Shown piece by piece: positions 16,042 through 25,449 of a DNA stretch of 39,884 nt (positions are counted from its first letter, which is position 1; every line of letters begins with the position of its first letter). The stretch spans positions 1-39,884 of the forward strand of contig CAYRGG010000042.1 in assembly GCA_964423745.1 (NCBI GenBank), given 5' to 3'. The position numbers and the translations under genes are program-made. Origin of the DNA: CAYRGG01 sp964423745 (GTDB taxonomy: Bacteria > Pseudomonadota > Gammaproteobacteria > Competibacterales > Competibacteraceae). The notes under the pieces are model-generated. The model was not told the DNA's origin, searched no databases, and saw only the letters and a list, made by a program, of their open reading frames with translations.

Positions 16042-17934
16042 ATGCAAAACGTTATTAAAACCGATACCCTTAAAAAATTATTGGACGACGTTATAAAGCT
16101 GCGTCAAGACGTTGTGCAAAATGCCCACCAAGAGTTAGTCCGCTACGCGCCTTACTATGAAAATGGCCAGTTTACTACCAGCGCTCTTAATTTGGCTCAT
16201 TATCTTGCCCTACGCCGCCAAGATTTAAGACCTTTGCAAGACCGATTGGTGCAGGCGGGTCTCTCTTCCATTGGCCATGGCGAAGCCTATGTGCTCACCA
16301 ATTTGGATCGCATTATCGACATCTTAGGACGCACAGTTGCTGATTCAGACATCGCGTATTCAGACATTGATTTAGATTTAAGGCCCATGGATCAAGAGGG
16401 TGCCAGGCTTTTGTCCCAACGCATCCAGCAGGTGTTTGGTCCTAAACCTGATAATAGGCTCGTTCGCATCATGGTGACAATGCCCAGCGAGGCCGCCTGG
16501 AACTACCCCCTGGTGCAGGCTTTACTAGAACACGGCATGGATTGCGCACGCATTAACTGCGCTCATGACGATCCAATCACTTGGCAAGCCATGATAGAGA
16601 ACATACGCCGAGCAGCCGCGAAGGTTAACAACCATACCTGTAAAATACTCATGGATTTAGCAGGCCACAAAGTCCGCACAGGTCCCATCGCCGCCGCGCC
16701 AGCCATTAAACATATCAAAGTCCGCCGCGATGTCTACGGTAACGTAATCAGTCCCACTAAGGTTCTACTGTGTGTGGAATCAGAATCCCAGGAACAGGGC
16801 GTTGCACTGCCTGAATTAGTAAGCTATCGCTTTAACTTACCGAAGGAGTTGCACAGTCAACTAGCTCTAAGTGACCGGCTGTACTTTACAGAAAGTCGCG
16901 GCAAAAAACGCCATATGGAAATCATCAGCCGGATCTCCGAACAGCAATGGTTAGCTCACTGCTTCGAAAGTACTTACTTAGCCACTAATACACCTGTTGC
17001 TTGGCAACGTCGTATGCCTAACGGCGCTTATAAAACCCTGGGTACATTTTCTTTGTGTGAATTTTCCGGTGATCCATTACCCCTGGTGGTCCATAAAGAG
17101 GATTTTTTGATGCTCACCCGAGGTGACTCCCCAGGCCAACCCGCCTGCCGAGATGAAGCAACGGGAAGGCTCATTGCACCGGCGCGTATCAGTTGCACCT
17201 ATGGTGGTTTGGTGGATGACTTGCAACCCGGCGCTCCGGTTTGGATCGACGATGGCAAAGCGGGAGCTGTGGTTGAATCCATCACCGAAGAAGGTGCGCT
17301 TTTAAGAATCACCCATGCGGGGCCTAAAGGGGTAAAAATCCGTAGCGATAAAGGCATCAATGTCCCTGAAACCCACTTAAATTTACCTTCCCTTAGCGAA
17401 AAAGATTTACAGGATCTAGATTTTGTTTGCCAGCATGCCGATATGGTGGGTTTTTCGTTTGTAGAGACGGTGGAAGACATGGAATTTTTGATGAATGCCT
17501 TGGCGGAACGAAATGCAGCTAATCTTACCATCATTGCGAAAATCGAAACGAATCGCGCTTTTCGACACCTACCGGAGATCATTCTGGGTACCATGGGAAG
17601 ACACAACCTGGGTATCATGATCGCGCGCGGGGATCTCGCGGTAGAACTAGGCAGCGTACGTATGTCGGAGATTCAAGAAGAAATTCTTTGGCTTTGTGAA
17701 GCCGCCCATATACCCGCTATTTGGGCCACCCAGGTATTAGAATCACTGGCTAAAACCGGGCGCATTTCACGCCCAGAAATTACTGATGCCGCCTCCAGTG
17801 TGCGCGCCGACTGCGTTATGCTGAATAAAGGACCTTACGTCCTCGACGCCGTTGCGGTTTTAGGCGACATTCTTTCCCGGATGCAGGAACATCAAGAGAA
17901 GAAATTCACTAGATTACGAAGACTCAGTTTTTGA
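16042..17934 (+). CDS. Long divergent pyruvate kinase
   Basis: A 630-residue protein, about 150 longer than standard bacterial pyruvate kinase. Residues 1-145 form an extra N-terminal region not found in PykA/PykF. Kinase motifs follow: IMVTMPSEAAWN, CARINCAHDD (substrate phosphate site), CKILMDLAGHKVRTGP, a large insert with the B-like domain (WIDDGKAGAVVESI), LSEKDLQDLDFVCQHADMVGFSFV, TIIAKIETNRAF with the catalytic lysine, GIMIARGDLAVELG and IWATQVLESLAKTGRISRPEITDA. The usual C-terminal allosteric domain is almost absent, as the protein stops shortly after VMLNKGPYVLDAV. It belongs to a long pyruvate kinase type seen in some proteobacteria and cyanobacteria. Effector control must differ from that of PykF. 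Confidence 0.85.
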   Translation: MQNVIKTDTLKKLLDDVIKLRQDVVQNAHQELVRYAPYYENGQFTTSALNLAHYLALRRQDLRPLQDRLVQAGLSSIGHGEAYVLTNLDRIIDILGRTVADSDIAYSDIDLDLRPMDQEGARLLSQRIQQVFGPKPDNRLVRIMVTMPSEAAWNYPLVQALLEHGMDCARINCAHDDPITWQAMIENIRRAAAKVNNHTCKILMDLAGHKVRTGPIAAAPAIKHIKVRRDVYGNVISPTKVLLCVESESQEQGVALPELVSYRFNLPKELHSQLALSDRLYFTESRGKKRHMEIISRISEQQWLAHCFESTYLATNTPVAWQRRMPNGAYKTLGTFSLCEFSGDPLPLVVHKEDFLMLTRGDSPGQPACRDEATGRLIAPARISCTYGGLVDDLQPGAPVWIDDGKAGAVVESITEEGALLRITHAGPKGVKIRSDKGINVPETHLNLPSLSEKDLQDLDFVCQHADMVGFSFVETVEDMEFLMNALAERNAANLTIIAKIETNRAFRHLPEIILGTMGRHNLGIMIARGDLAVELGSVRMSEIQEEILWLCEAAHIPAIWATQVLESLAKTGRISRPEITDAASSVRADCVMLNKGPYVLDAVAVLGDILSRMQEHQEKKFTRLRRLSF

Positions 17935-17979
17935 TGCATATCATTGTTAACAATGTGCTCTGTTTATTAAAACTACCCT

Positions 17980-18984
17980 CTAAAGAACATCGTAAACAAA
18001 GCTTAGGTTACTTGGAAAGGGACCAACAGTAAAATTCTCTAGTTCGATATTGTCTATGTCTATCTGACGTAAGAGGTTAAACCGCTGATAATAGTTACCT
18101 TGATGAAAATGGTGAGAAACCGTATCCACATAATAGGCGCCGCTGTAATGCTCTCCGATACCGTGAAAGCACACAGGCTTAGCCACTTTTAAGACATGCC
18201 CTAAATTGACTCCGTTGAGCTCACCACAGGCCCAATAAAAACTTTCTTCACCTAAATATTTAGTACCTTGAAAAGAAAAATACTGACAATGGGATGTTAT
18301 ACCCTTTTGAACCTTAATATCGTGTTGACAATCCGATCCTAAACGCATAGGTCCAAAGTAGACGCTATTGCCATAAAATAAAAGCTCATAGCCGTTAGCT
18401 CGCGCTCGAGACTGCAAAAAATCAAAATCGGTACCGTTTTGGTTTAAGCTGGCATAGCTTCTGCCCATGCCACTGTCAGGCGTTAACGTCAAGCCATACT
18501 TATCTAGAATTGCGGCGGCAATAAAGTGGTCATTGACGGGCGAATCCCCACCCCATATCTTTTGTATCGGTTCTATATCCAAAGGTAAAGATTGATCCTG
18601 ACAAACCACCGTCATACATTTTGATTGCCGACCTTCCGAGTCAGATTCAAAAATAATATCTTTAATAAAACCCTTCATCACTTCTTCTGTGTGGTTATTA
18701 AACTCCACTTCAATCAAAAGTGGTTCACCAGGCCCAAACAAACTCGTACTCGTATTATAGGCTTTTTTATGATTTTGTTTTTTGCTCCATTGGGTAAGTT
18801 TCAAAATAGCTATAGCGGATTCATCGCGACGGATATCAATCGTCACATCTTGCAGATAGATGTTGTATTCGGTCATCAAACGCTGTTCTAAACCTACCCG
18901 AACGGAGCATTTTGCAGTTCTACTTGCAGTCTTACTCAAAATATACATCGCCATAAACGGTGACTCCGTTTTAACCAGGATCAC
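17980..18984 (-). CDS. Orphan phage late control gene D (gpD)/baseplate hub-like protein
   Basis: A 334-residue protein resembling the gpD/VgrG-type hub of contractile tails and injection systems. The best evidence is QNGTDFDFLQSRARANGYELLFYGNSVYFGP (about residues 175-205), the family's E/G-T-D-F-x-F-L...A...GYE...L-x-F-G-P core, and the closing strand GAYYVDTVSHHFHQGNYYQRFNLLR (about 285-310). The N-terminal domain (DVTIDIRRDESAIAILKLT) is the usual beta layer. No sheath, tube, spike or baseplate gene lies next to it, so it is a lone gene or a remnant. GTG at 18984 has a good GGAG six bases upstream. The ATG at 18954 also has one. It converges with pyruvate kinase 45 bp away. Confidence 0.7.
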   Translation of the reverse strand: MILVKTESPFMAMYILSKTASRTAKCSVRVGLEQRLMTEYNIYLQDVTIDIRRDESAIAILKLTQWSKKQNHKKAYNTSTSLFGPGEPLLIEVEFNNHTEEVMKGFIKDIIFESDSEGRQSKCMTVVCQDQSLPLDIEPIQKIWGGDSPVNDHFIAAAILDKYGLTLTPDSGMGRSYASLNQNGTDFDFLQSRARANGYELLFYGNSVYFGPMRLGSDCQHDIKVQKGITSHCQYFSFQGTKYLGEESFYWACGELNGVNLGHVLKVAKPVCFHGIGEHYSGAYYVDTVSHHFHQGNYYQRFNLLRQIDIDNIELENFTVGPFPSNLSFVYDVL

Positions 18985-19444
18985 TGGTTACTCCATGAAA
19001 TTAATGCTATGCAAAAAGATAAACTAAAACTGTCATAGACCGTAAGAAGCTGTTTCAAAACCAGCTGACCACAAAAATCTATAAGTGGCGATCGAGCTTT
19101 TGTCAGACCTTATCTAACAATTTATTGATACGAGCAATTTAAAGGGGCGAACAAACAAAAGCGTCAGTTCTGTTAATCAGAGAAAACCGCGAAAAGCTTA
19201 TTCTGTTAACTAATTTTTGATTTTTTTAGTAATGGGAAAAAAGGCTGACTATCACTAAACGTAATGCAAATACATAGTAAAGTTTTCGTTGACGAGTTGC
19301 GTGAGACGCGAACTATATAAAATAGACTAGCACACACCGCAAAGGTTTAATAGTGCCAACCACCATTCGCAACAATAAATTCATATAAATACCAAATATA
19401 TGATTTTATTAATAAAATAATAACTTCAAAGCAGGGAGTTAAGG
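18985..19444. other. Intergenic stretch with a lone MITE end
   Basis: These 460 bases separate two leftward genes. The 14-bp MITE terminus AAGCTGTTTCAAAA lies at 19047-19060 without its partner, so the element has been truncated or rearranged here. The remainder is AT-rich with no ORF or hairpin that I trust. Confidence 0.6.
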
Positions 19445-20788
19445 TCAGTTTTGAGAAGCATGGGGCTTGTTTTCTTGAATAAGATCTTTAACTGTCATTT
19501 CACCCAGCACTTGCGCTACGGCAACATCCATGTGAGTCACGACTTCCCCTACCGCAGGTAAATCCATAGCCACAATATTTTTGCTTTCTCCCCGCACGGC
19601 AGCAAGCACACTCTGAATCGTAATCTTCTCAATGGCCATAGCTGGCAAATAGCCAGATAACTCATCCCGAGTTGCTACAATAAGTCTGCTAGCTTCTAAA
19701 TCAGCCACTATTCTAGCAATGGCGTTGGCGGGTAACGGATGATAACGAGCCTGTAACCTTCTGAGGGTCCAAAATTTGTTGTTATTGTAGTAAGCGCTCG
19801 CTATTAAAGTGATAATTTCCAGCGCTAATCTTTCCCATTGGCGGTTGCTTAAGAATGCTTTTTTGAGACGTGGGTCCATCAAGCGAGGGTTTTGCACATA
19901 GGCAGTAATTTGCCCCCCCAACACAATAATCAACCAACTGGTGTACAACCAGATGACAAATAATACGGCACCGGCAAAACCCGTATAAATCGCTGAATAA
20001 CGGGATGAAGTTGCCACAAAACCCGCAAAAAACTGCCCAATGGTGTACCACAGTAAACCAGCGACAAAACCACCGATAAGCGCAGGAACAACCTGCACCC
20101 GAGTATTAGGCAAAAACCCATACAAGAAAGCAAAAGCGCATGATATCAGTAGGTAGGGTCCCAGTTGACTGAGCGCCAAAAGGATTGTGCCCAAAGGTTC
20201 TAAAGCCAGTAAACGCTGAGCAATTGGATTGTCGATAGCGGTTTGCGCTAAACCCAGTGCCGAAAACATCAGCACCGGCCCAATCAAAATAACACTGAGA
20301 TAATCGCTAAAACGCCGAGCCAGGCTGCGTCCATCATTAACATGCCAAATGCTATTAAAGGTTTGTTCGACTTTATGAATCAGCGAAATCACGGTATAAA
20401 ACAACATGGCTAACCCCACTGACCCTAGTACTCCAACTTGGAGATTGTTGACAAAGTCTATAATGCGGCGTTGGACTTCTTGTCCTTGTTGACCCAAGGG
20501 CGCCAGGAACTCCTCCATGATAGGTTCTAACTCGTTGTATACGCCAAAGGCTTTGAGCACTGAAAAACTCACTGCAAGCAAGGGCACCAAGGACAACAGA
20601 GTCGTGTAGGCTAACCCCATAACCTGCAGGGTAATTTGGCCCCGATTAAATTCACGGATAAGGCTGTCCACAATTCGGCCAATGGTTATCCATAAGCGTT
20701 CTACAGGACCTCGACTTTTGATGTCCTTTTCCCAAAGTTCCCGGAATAACCGTGCGTAGTACTTATTAATATTAATAGCAGCATCCAT
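19445..20788 (-). CDS. yihY: YihY/BrkB family inner-membrane protein
   Basis: A 447-residue membrane protein of the YihY (UPF0761/BrkB, once misnamed RNase BN) family. It has about six spans from residue 55 to 290. Family motifs are LAYTTLLSLVPLLAVSFSVLKAFG (about residue 60), LAMLFYTVISLIHKVEQTFNSIW (about 130), YGFLPNTRVQVVPALIGGFVAGLLW and YSAIYTGFAGAVLFVIWLYTSWLIIVLGG (about 270). After the membrane part a cytoplasmic tail of about 130 residues (from WERLALEIITLIASAYY) looks like a winged-helix domain (LRRLQARYHPLPANAIARIVADLEASRLI), a known fusion in gammaproteobacterial members. The function is unsettled. No operon partner is visible. Confidence 0.88.
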   Translation of the reverse strand: MDAAININKYYARLFRELWEKDIKSRGPVERLWITIGRIVDSLIREFNRGQITLQVMGLAYTTLLSLVPLLAVSFSVLKAFGVYNELEPIMEEFLAPLGQQGQEVQRRIIDFVNNLQVGVLGSVGLAMLFYTVISLIHKVEQTFNSIWHVNDGRSLARRFSDYLSVILIGPVLMFSALGLAQTAIDNPIAQRLLALEPLGTILLALSQLGPYLLISCAFAFLYGFLPNTRVQVVPALIGGFVAGLLWYTIGQFFAGFVATSSRYSAIYTGFAGAVLFVIWLYTSWLIIVLGGQITAYVQNPRLMDPRLKKAFLSNRQWERLALEIITLIASAYYNNNKFWTLRRLQARYHPLPANAIARIVADLEASRLIVATRDELSGYLPAMAIEKITIQSVLAAVRGESKNIVAMDLPAVGEVVTHMDVAVAQVLGEMTVKDLIQENKPHASQN

Positions 20789-21051
20789 AGGTTATCTTTA
20801 AACAAATGAGTTTCGATGACATGGGCTGTTATCAGCAACTTTCTATTGCGCTTAAGTAACAGGGTAACATGCTAGTGTCTTGGGTGCTGAAGCAAACAGA
20901 GATAGCTTGTTTAAGAAGTCATGGCTATCTTTTCCTTGCATAAACCACTCAAGCTTGCTTGACCAAAACCGCCAATTAACATTTTAGAATACCGTATATT
21001 ATGTGTGTAATTTGTGGGCGCTTTGGTTGTTATCATATAAGGATTAGGGCT

Positions 21052-22302
21052 ATGCGTAAGTCAGTGGGTCTTTTAATTGGCCTAGTCGGTATTCTCGTCG
21101 GAATAACAGGTTATTTTTGGTATGACACCCGCATCCATCTAAAGCAAATCCTGACAACTTTAAAACCGTTCGCAGAAGTGCGTTATAGTTATATTTACGC
21201 CTCGCCCTTTGGATCAGCCGGTATAAGGGGGCTCGAAATTTTACCCTATGGTGTCGATGACAAATTTCTTGTCGACAATATTGCTCTTAAAGGCAAAAAC
21301 TTTTTTTCTCTGCTAACTATTAACCGCGCTTTTGAACAGGGTCAACTACCTAAATCACTGCATCTTATTTTAGAGGATGTGCAGATTCCCACAGATAGTC
21401 GTCTATTAAATGAGCCGAGTCTACAACTTCCCTTAGGGTTTACTCGTTGTGGCGGGGTTAATGCTTTAGGTCCAACCGAGTTTCAAGCTCTTGGTTATGA
21501 CACTTTTCATCTAAATTTAAGTCTAGCCTATAACATTAATGAATTAAGACCTGCTATGCAGCTTACTGTAAAATTTAACCATCAAGCCATGTTTGCGACG
21601 ACGACAGAAGCCCGCTTGACCCTGCCCCAAGCACACTTAGCTTTAAACGATTTAGTGACTTTATCCCCACGTCTTTCTGCACTGACTATGACACTAAACG
21701 ATCGCTCGTTAGTCGAACGGTTAAATGGTTTCTGCGCTGAAAAAGAGACTATGAGCGTCCCTGTTTACATTGACCAGCAAATTGAGTATTTACAGCGAGC
21801 TTTGCAGGTTCAAGGAATCATGCTCAGCAGCGAGCTTACAAGCCTTTACAGAGAGTTTATGACGCAAGGCGGACAGATCAAGATGATGGCTACGCCCCAA
21901 CATGCCTTGCCATTAGGAGAAATAGCAAAGCAGAGCCTTGAGGATACTTTAGACTTATTGAATCTTGCGATTACAGTTAACGATCTTCCTGTCACGGATT
22001 TGTCATTGGAGTTTCAAGAACCTGAAACCTTCAGCTATTCGAAAAAAGAAGTAACTTCTGATACGATAAGATCTCATAAGCAACAAGACAATCCACCCCA
22101 GTATCTATCAATTCCATATGAAGAGCTTTCTGATCACCTTGGCAGTATGGCCATTATCTATACCGTGAATGGTAGTGAACACAAAGGCAAACTCGAGGTA
22201 ATTGACCAAAACGCCATCAAACTTGTTAGACAAATGCGCGGTGGCAGCGTAGCTTTTACAATCAACATTTATGAAATAGAAAAAGTACTGGTAGCCCCCT
22301 AA
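21052..22302 (+). CDS. Membrane-anchored periplasmic protein of unknown function
   Basis: A 416-residue protein if translation starts at the ATG at 21052, which has AAGG about 10 bases upstream and directly precedes a signal anchor (MRKSVGLLIGLVGILVGITGYFWY). An in-frame ATG at 21001 would add a 17-residue Cys-rich leader that spoils the signal and is less likely. The bulk looks periplasmic and resembles in style the DUF945/AsmA-like proteins that begin with one span and then long beta-rich sequence (YIYASPFGSAGIRGLEILP). The last 60 residues (MAIIYTVNGSEHKGKLEVIDQNAIKLVRQMRGGSVAFTINIYEIEKVLV) look like a small SH3/Sm-type barrel. I do not recognise the family. It precedes egtB by 127 bp in the same direction, without evidence of a shared role. 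Confidence 0.7.
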   Translation: MRKSVGLLIGLVGILVGITGYFWYDTRIHLKQILTTLKPFAEVRYSYIYASPFGSAGIRGLEILPYGVDDKFLVDNIALKGKNFFSLLTINRAFEQGQLPKSLHLILEDVQIPTDSRLLNEPSLQLPLGFTRCGGVNALGPTEFQALGYDTFHLNLSLAYNINELRPAMQLTVKFNHQAMFATTTEARLTLPQAHLALNDLVTLSPRLSALTMTLNDRSLVERLNGFCAEKETMSVPVYIDQQIEYLQRALQVQGIMLSSELTSLYREFMTQGGQIKMMATPQHALPLGEIAKQSLEDTLDLLNLAITVNDLPVTDLSLEFQEPETFSYSKKEVTSDTIRSHKQQDNPPQYLSIPYEELSDHLGSMAIIYTVNGSEHKGKLEVIDQNAIKLVRQMRGGSVAFTINIYEIEKVLVAP

Positions 22303-22429
22303 GCTAAGCATTATCCATCTTACTTAAAGACAAATCTCCAAGTACAAATTGACAACCGTGGCATTCTGTTGCAGCTGTTTTTCAACGACTTAGCCTTCTC
22401 ATTATCTACTTTAGCCATAAGGATAACTT

Positions 22430-23737
22430 ATGTCTCTAGCTTTGCATGATCAACCTCTATCAACCCAAAACGATAATTCCCTTTGGCATAATTTACTTCT
22501 GCAATATCGAGAGGTTAGAAACCAATCGGAGGCAATTTGTCAACCGTTAGCCGTAGAAGATTATTGTATTCAAACGATGCCGGATGTGAGTCCTCCCAAA
22601 TGGCACCTTGCCCATGTAAGTTGGTTTTTTGAGACCTTTATTCTGCTTCCCTTCCAGCACGGCTATCAACCGTTTCATCCGCAATTCGATTATTTATTTA
22701 ATTCCTATTACGAAACCCACAATCGACCGTTTCCTCGACCGCAACGGGGTCTTTTATCACGGCCTACGGTGGCTGATGTCTACGCCTATCGTGCCCATGT
22801 GGATGAAGCGATGACACAGCTTTTGAACGCACCGGACGAACAGTTTGCTCAGGAAATTAAAGATCGGCTGACTTTGGGTCTTCATCACGAACAACAACAC
22901 CAAGAACTGTTGTTAACCGATATCAAACATATATTAGCGTTCAATCCCTTATGTCCGTCCTATCAGGCACAAGGGCCTTTTGAGCCAGCTTATCAGGGTA
23001 GTTCACTCCACTGGCTTAAATACCAAGGTGGCAACCATTCCATAGGCCACGCTGGTCAGGGATTTAGTTTTGACAACGAAGCACCACGCCATATGGTTTA
23101 TTTACAAGATTATGCGTTAGCATCACGGCTAGTGACTAATGGTGAATATATGGCTTTCATGGATGCTGGGGGTTACGACCGCCCGGAATATTGGCTCTCA
23201 GAGGGATGGCATACGGTAAACTCACAGAACTGGCAAGCTCCCCTCTATTGGCAAAAACGTAATGGGCGCTGGTGGCATATGACACTCGCCGGCTTACAGC
23301 CTGTCCTAGAGCAAGAGCCAGTCTCCCATGTTAGTTTCTATGAGGCCGATGCCTATGCTCGATGGACTGGTAAACGATTACCCCTGGAAACAGAATGGGA
23401 ATTGGCTGCCATTCGACAACCTATTGCCGGTAATTTTCGCGAATCGGGTCATTTACGCCCTCGTCCTAGCCATCAAAGCGGTGCTGGTCTACAGCAGTTA
23501 TTTGGCGACGTTTGGGAATGGACCCAGAGTCCTTACGTACCCTATCCGGGTTATCGCCCTCTCAAAGGATCTTTGGGAGAATATAACGGTAAATTTATGT
23601 CGAATCAGATGGTTCTTCGCGGTGGTTCCTGTGTAACACCCCAATCCCATATACGCCCTACTTACCGCAACTTTTTTTATCCGGGCGATCGCTGGCAGTT
23701 TTCCGGTATTCGACTTGCGGATGACCGCCATGACTAA
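22430..23737 (+). CDS. egtB: Ergothioneine biosynthesis sulfoxide synthase EgtB
   Basis: A 435-residue iron enzyme. The N-terminal DinB-like domain carries the histidines for iron: WHLAHVSWFFET (about residue 63) and LHHEQQHQELLLTDI (about 152), the typical HX3HXE pattern. The C-terminal FGE-sulfatase-type domain shows LVTNGEYMAFMDAGGYDRPEYWLSEGW (about 235), EWELAA and GDVWEWTQSPYVPYPGY, ending VLRGGSCVTPQSHIRPTYRNFFYP. EgtB joins trimethylhistidine (hercynine) to a thiol donor with oxygen. It overlaps egtD and forms a two-gene operon. No egtA, egtC or egtE is in the window, so whether this type uses cysteine or gamma-glutamylcysteine is not decided here. An AAGGATAA box precedes the ATG. 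Confidence 0.93.
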   Translation: MSLALHDQPLSTQNDNSLWHNLLLQYREVRNQSEAICQPLAVEDYCIQTMPDVSPPKWHLAHVSWFFETFILLPFQHGYQPFHPQFDYLFNSYYETHNRPFPRPQRGLLSRPTVADVYAYRAHVDEAMTQLLNAPDEQFAQEIKDRLTLGLHHEQQHQELLLTDIKHILAFNPLCPSYQAQGPFEPAYQGSSLHWLKYQGGNHSIGHAGQGFSFDNEAPRHMVYLQDYALASRLVTNGEYMAFMDAGGYDRPEYWLSEGWHTVNSQNWQAPLYWQKRNGRWWHMTLAGLQPVLEQEPVSHVSFYEADAYARWTGKRLPLETEWELAAIRQPIAGNFRESGHLRPRPSHQSGAGLQQLFGDVWEWTQSPYVPYPGYRPLKGSLGEYNGKFMSNQMVLRGGSCVTPQSHIRPTYRNFFYPGDRWQFSGIRLADDRHD

Positions 23738-24701
23738 GTCCTCACCGCAAGTGCACTTTTACGATTTTCACCCCGGTGTCGCCAGTCTGAGAGAGGAAGT
23801 ATTACAGGGTTTGCGCCGTCAACCTAAAACCATTCCGCCTAAGTTTTTTTACGATGCTCGCGGTTCATTGTTGTTCGATGCCATCTGTGAATTACCGGAA
23901 TATTATCCAACCCGCACTGAAGTCAGCATACTGCAAACCTATGCTGAGGAAATCGCTGCCCTAGCAGGACCTGATGTCTTGCTCATAGAACTAGGCAGTG
24001 GCGCTAGTAAAAAGGTACGTTTGCTGTTAGATGCTTTACAACCCCACGCTTACCTGGGCGTGGATATTAGCAAAGATTTTTTACTGGAGTCGACTTATCA
24101 GCTCGCGGCTGATTATCCTTGGTTAGAGGTGCATGCGGCCTGCGCGGATTTTAGCCAAACCTTAAATGTATCCGCCTATAGCCCCCCTGGGAATAAAAAA
24201 CTGGCTTTTTTTCCTGGATCTAGTATTGGAAATTTCGACCCGCCCCATGCTTTGGCGCTGCTACAACAACTCCGTCAAGGCTTGTTGCCCAATGGTAAGT
24301 TGCTCATCGGTGTCGATCTGAAAAAAAATTCTGCTATTTTAAATGCAGCCTACAATGATGCCCAAGGTGTTACCGCTGACTTTAATCTCAATTTACTGAA
24401 ACGTATTCAAAATGAGCTGGATACGGATTTACAGCTTGAAGCCTTTGCTCACCATGCTTTTTATAACGAAGCATTGGGACGCGTTGAAATGCATTTGGCT
24501 AGCCGCGGTCAACAATCCGTGCAGATTGAAAACCAAGATTTTAACTTTGCCCCAGAAGAGACCATCCATACGGAAAATTCGTACAAATACAGCGTGGCTG
24601 AATTTCAAACCCTCGCTCAGCGGGCCGGCTATAAACCGGAAAGAGTATGGACTGATCCCCAGCAACTTTTTAGTGTTCATTATCTAGGTCTTGAAAACTA
24701 A
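23721..24701 (+). CDS. egtD: L-histidine N-alpha-methyltransferase EgtD
   Basis: A protein of about 326 residues that trimethylates histidine to hercynine with SAM, the first step of ergothioneine synthesis. Motifs: PPKFFYDARGSLLFDAICELPEYYPTRTEVSIL (about residues 35-70), LLIELGSGASKKVRLLLDAL (SAM motif I, about 92), YLGVDISKDFLLES and FFPGSSIGNFDPPHALALL (about 165), and VEMHLASRGQQSV near 255. Possible starts are TTG 23715, ATG 23721 and ATG 23730. All lie inside the end of egtB, so the two are translationally coupled by a 17-base overlap or less. Confidence 0.93.
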   Translation: MTAMTKSSPQVHFYDFHPGVASLREEVLQGLRRQPKTIPPKFFYDARGSLLFDAICELPEYYPTRTEVSILQTYAEEIAALAGPDVLLIELGSGASKKVRLLLDALQPHAYLGVDISKDFLLESTYQLAADYPWLEVHAACADFSQTLNVSAYSPPGNKKLAFFPGSSIGNFDPPHALALLQQLRQGLLPNGKLLIGVDLKKNSAILNAAYNDAQGVTADFNLNLLKRIQNELDTDLQLEAFAHHAFYNEALGRVEMHLASRGQQSVQIENQDFNFAPEETIHTENSYKYSVAEFQTLAQRAGYKPERVWTDPQQLFSVHYLGLEN

Positions 24702-24768
24702 TTTACTACTTATTTAACAGGGCAAGCGTTTGTGAGGATTTTTTATAGCACGAGGATTTAGCGCTTGG

Positions 24769-25449
24769 TTATGTAGCCTCCTTCAAACAGTTTAAAAGTT
24801 CGCTAGGACTTGTGACTATATGGTTTGCCTGCCATTGTTCAGGCTTTTCTTCAGCACCGATATAACCAAAAGAGGCGACTGCGGTAACCATCCTAGCTCG
24901 ATTACCGGCGATTATGTCTGCTTCAGCATCCCCTATGTACCAACAAAACTGCGGTTTCACACCCACCAGCTGACTTCCATAAAGGAGCGGCGCCGGATCC
25001 GGTTTACGCTGAACCAGGGTATCGCCACAAATAACACAGGCCGGGCGCTTTGATAATCCCATCACTTCCAAAAGCGTTTTTGTCAGCCATCCTGGCTTGT
25101 TAGTGACAATACCCCAGGGTAAGGACCTGGCTTCTAGCCAGTTGAGGACATCACCCATTCCACCAAAAAGGGTAGTTTGTGAAGCAATATCATTTGCATA
25201 AAGTTCTAAAAAGCGTGGCCTCAAGGTCTCGAATAATGGGTCATCGGAGCAAATGTCAAAACCTGCTTTGAGAAGACCTGGGGTACCTTTTGACACCATG
25301 GGACGAATTGCGGAAAGAGGTAATTCCGCCATAGACCATTCATGACGTAATCGATTGAGTGCCCTGGCCAAATCAGGGGCAGTATCCAGTAAGGTGCCAT
25401 CCAAATCAAACAAAACACACTGGGGAGCAACCGTGACTGAATCCTTCAT
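24769..25449 (-). CDS. gph: HAD phosphatase, Gph/MupP-like
   Basis: A 226-residue HAD hydrolase with motif I CVLFDLDGTLLDTAPDLARALN (nucleophile Asp), motif II VTNKPG, motif III lysine in RKPDPAPL and motif IV CWYIGDAEADIIAGNRA. The start ATG overlaps the ubiG stop (ATGA). In Pseudomonas the gene at this position, downstream of ubiG and mtaD, is MupP, an N-acetylmuramate 6-phosphate phosphatase for peptidoglycan recycling, while database names usually say phosphoglycolate phosphatase. I cannot separate the two by sequence. The neighbourhood favours MupP. Confidence 0.88.
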   Translation of the reverse strand: MKDSVTVAPQCVLFDLDGTLLDTAPDLARALNRLRHEWSMAELPLSAIRPMVSKGTPGLLKAGFDICSDDPLFETLRPRFLELYANDIASQTTLFGGMGDVLNWLEARSLPWGIVTNKPGWLTKTLLEVMGLSKRPACVICGDTLVQRKPDPAPLLYGSQLVGVKPQFCWYIGDAEADIIAGNRARMVTAVASFGYIGAEEKPEQWQANHIVTSPSELLNCLKEAT

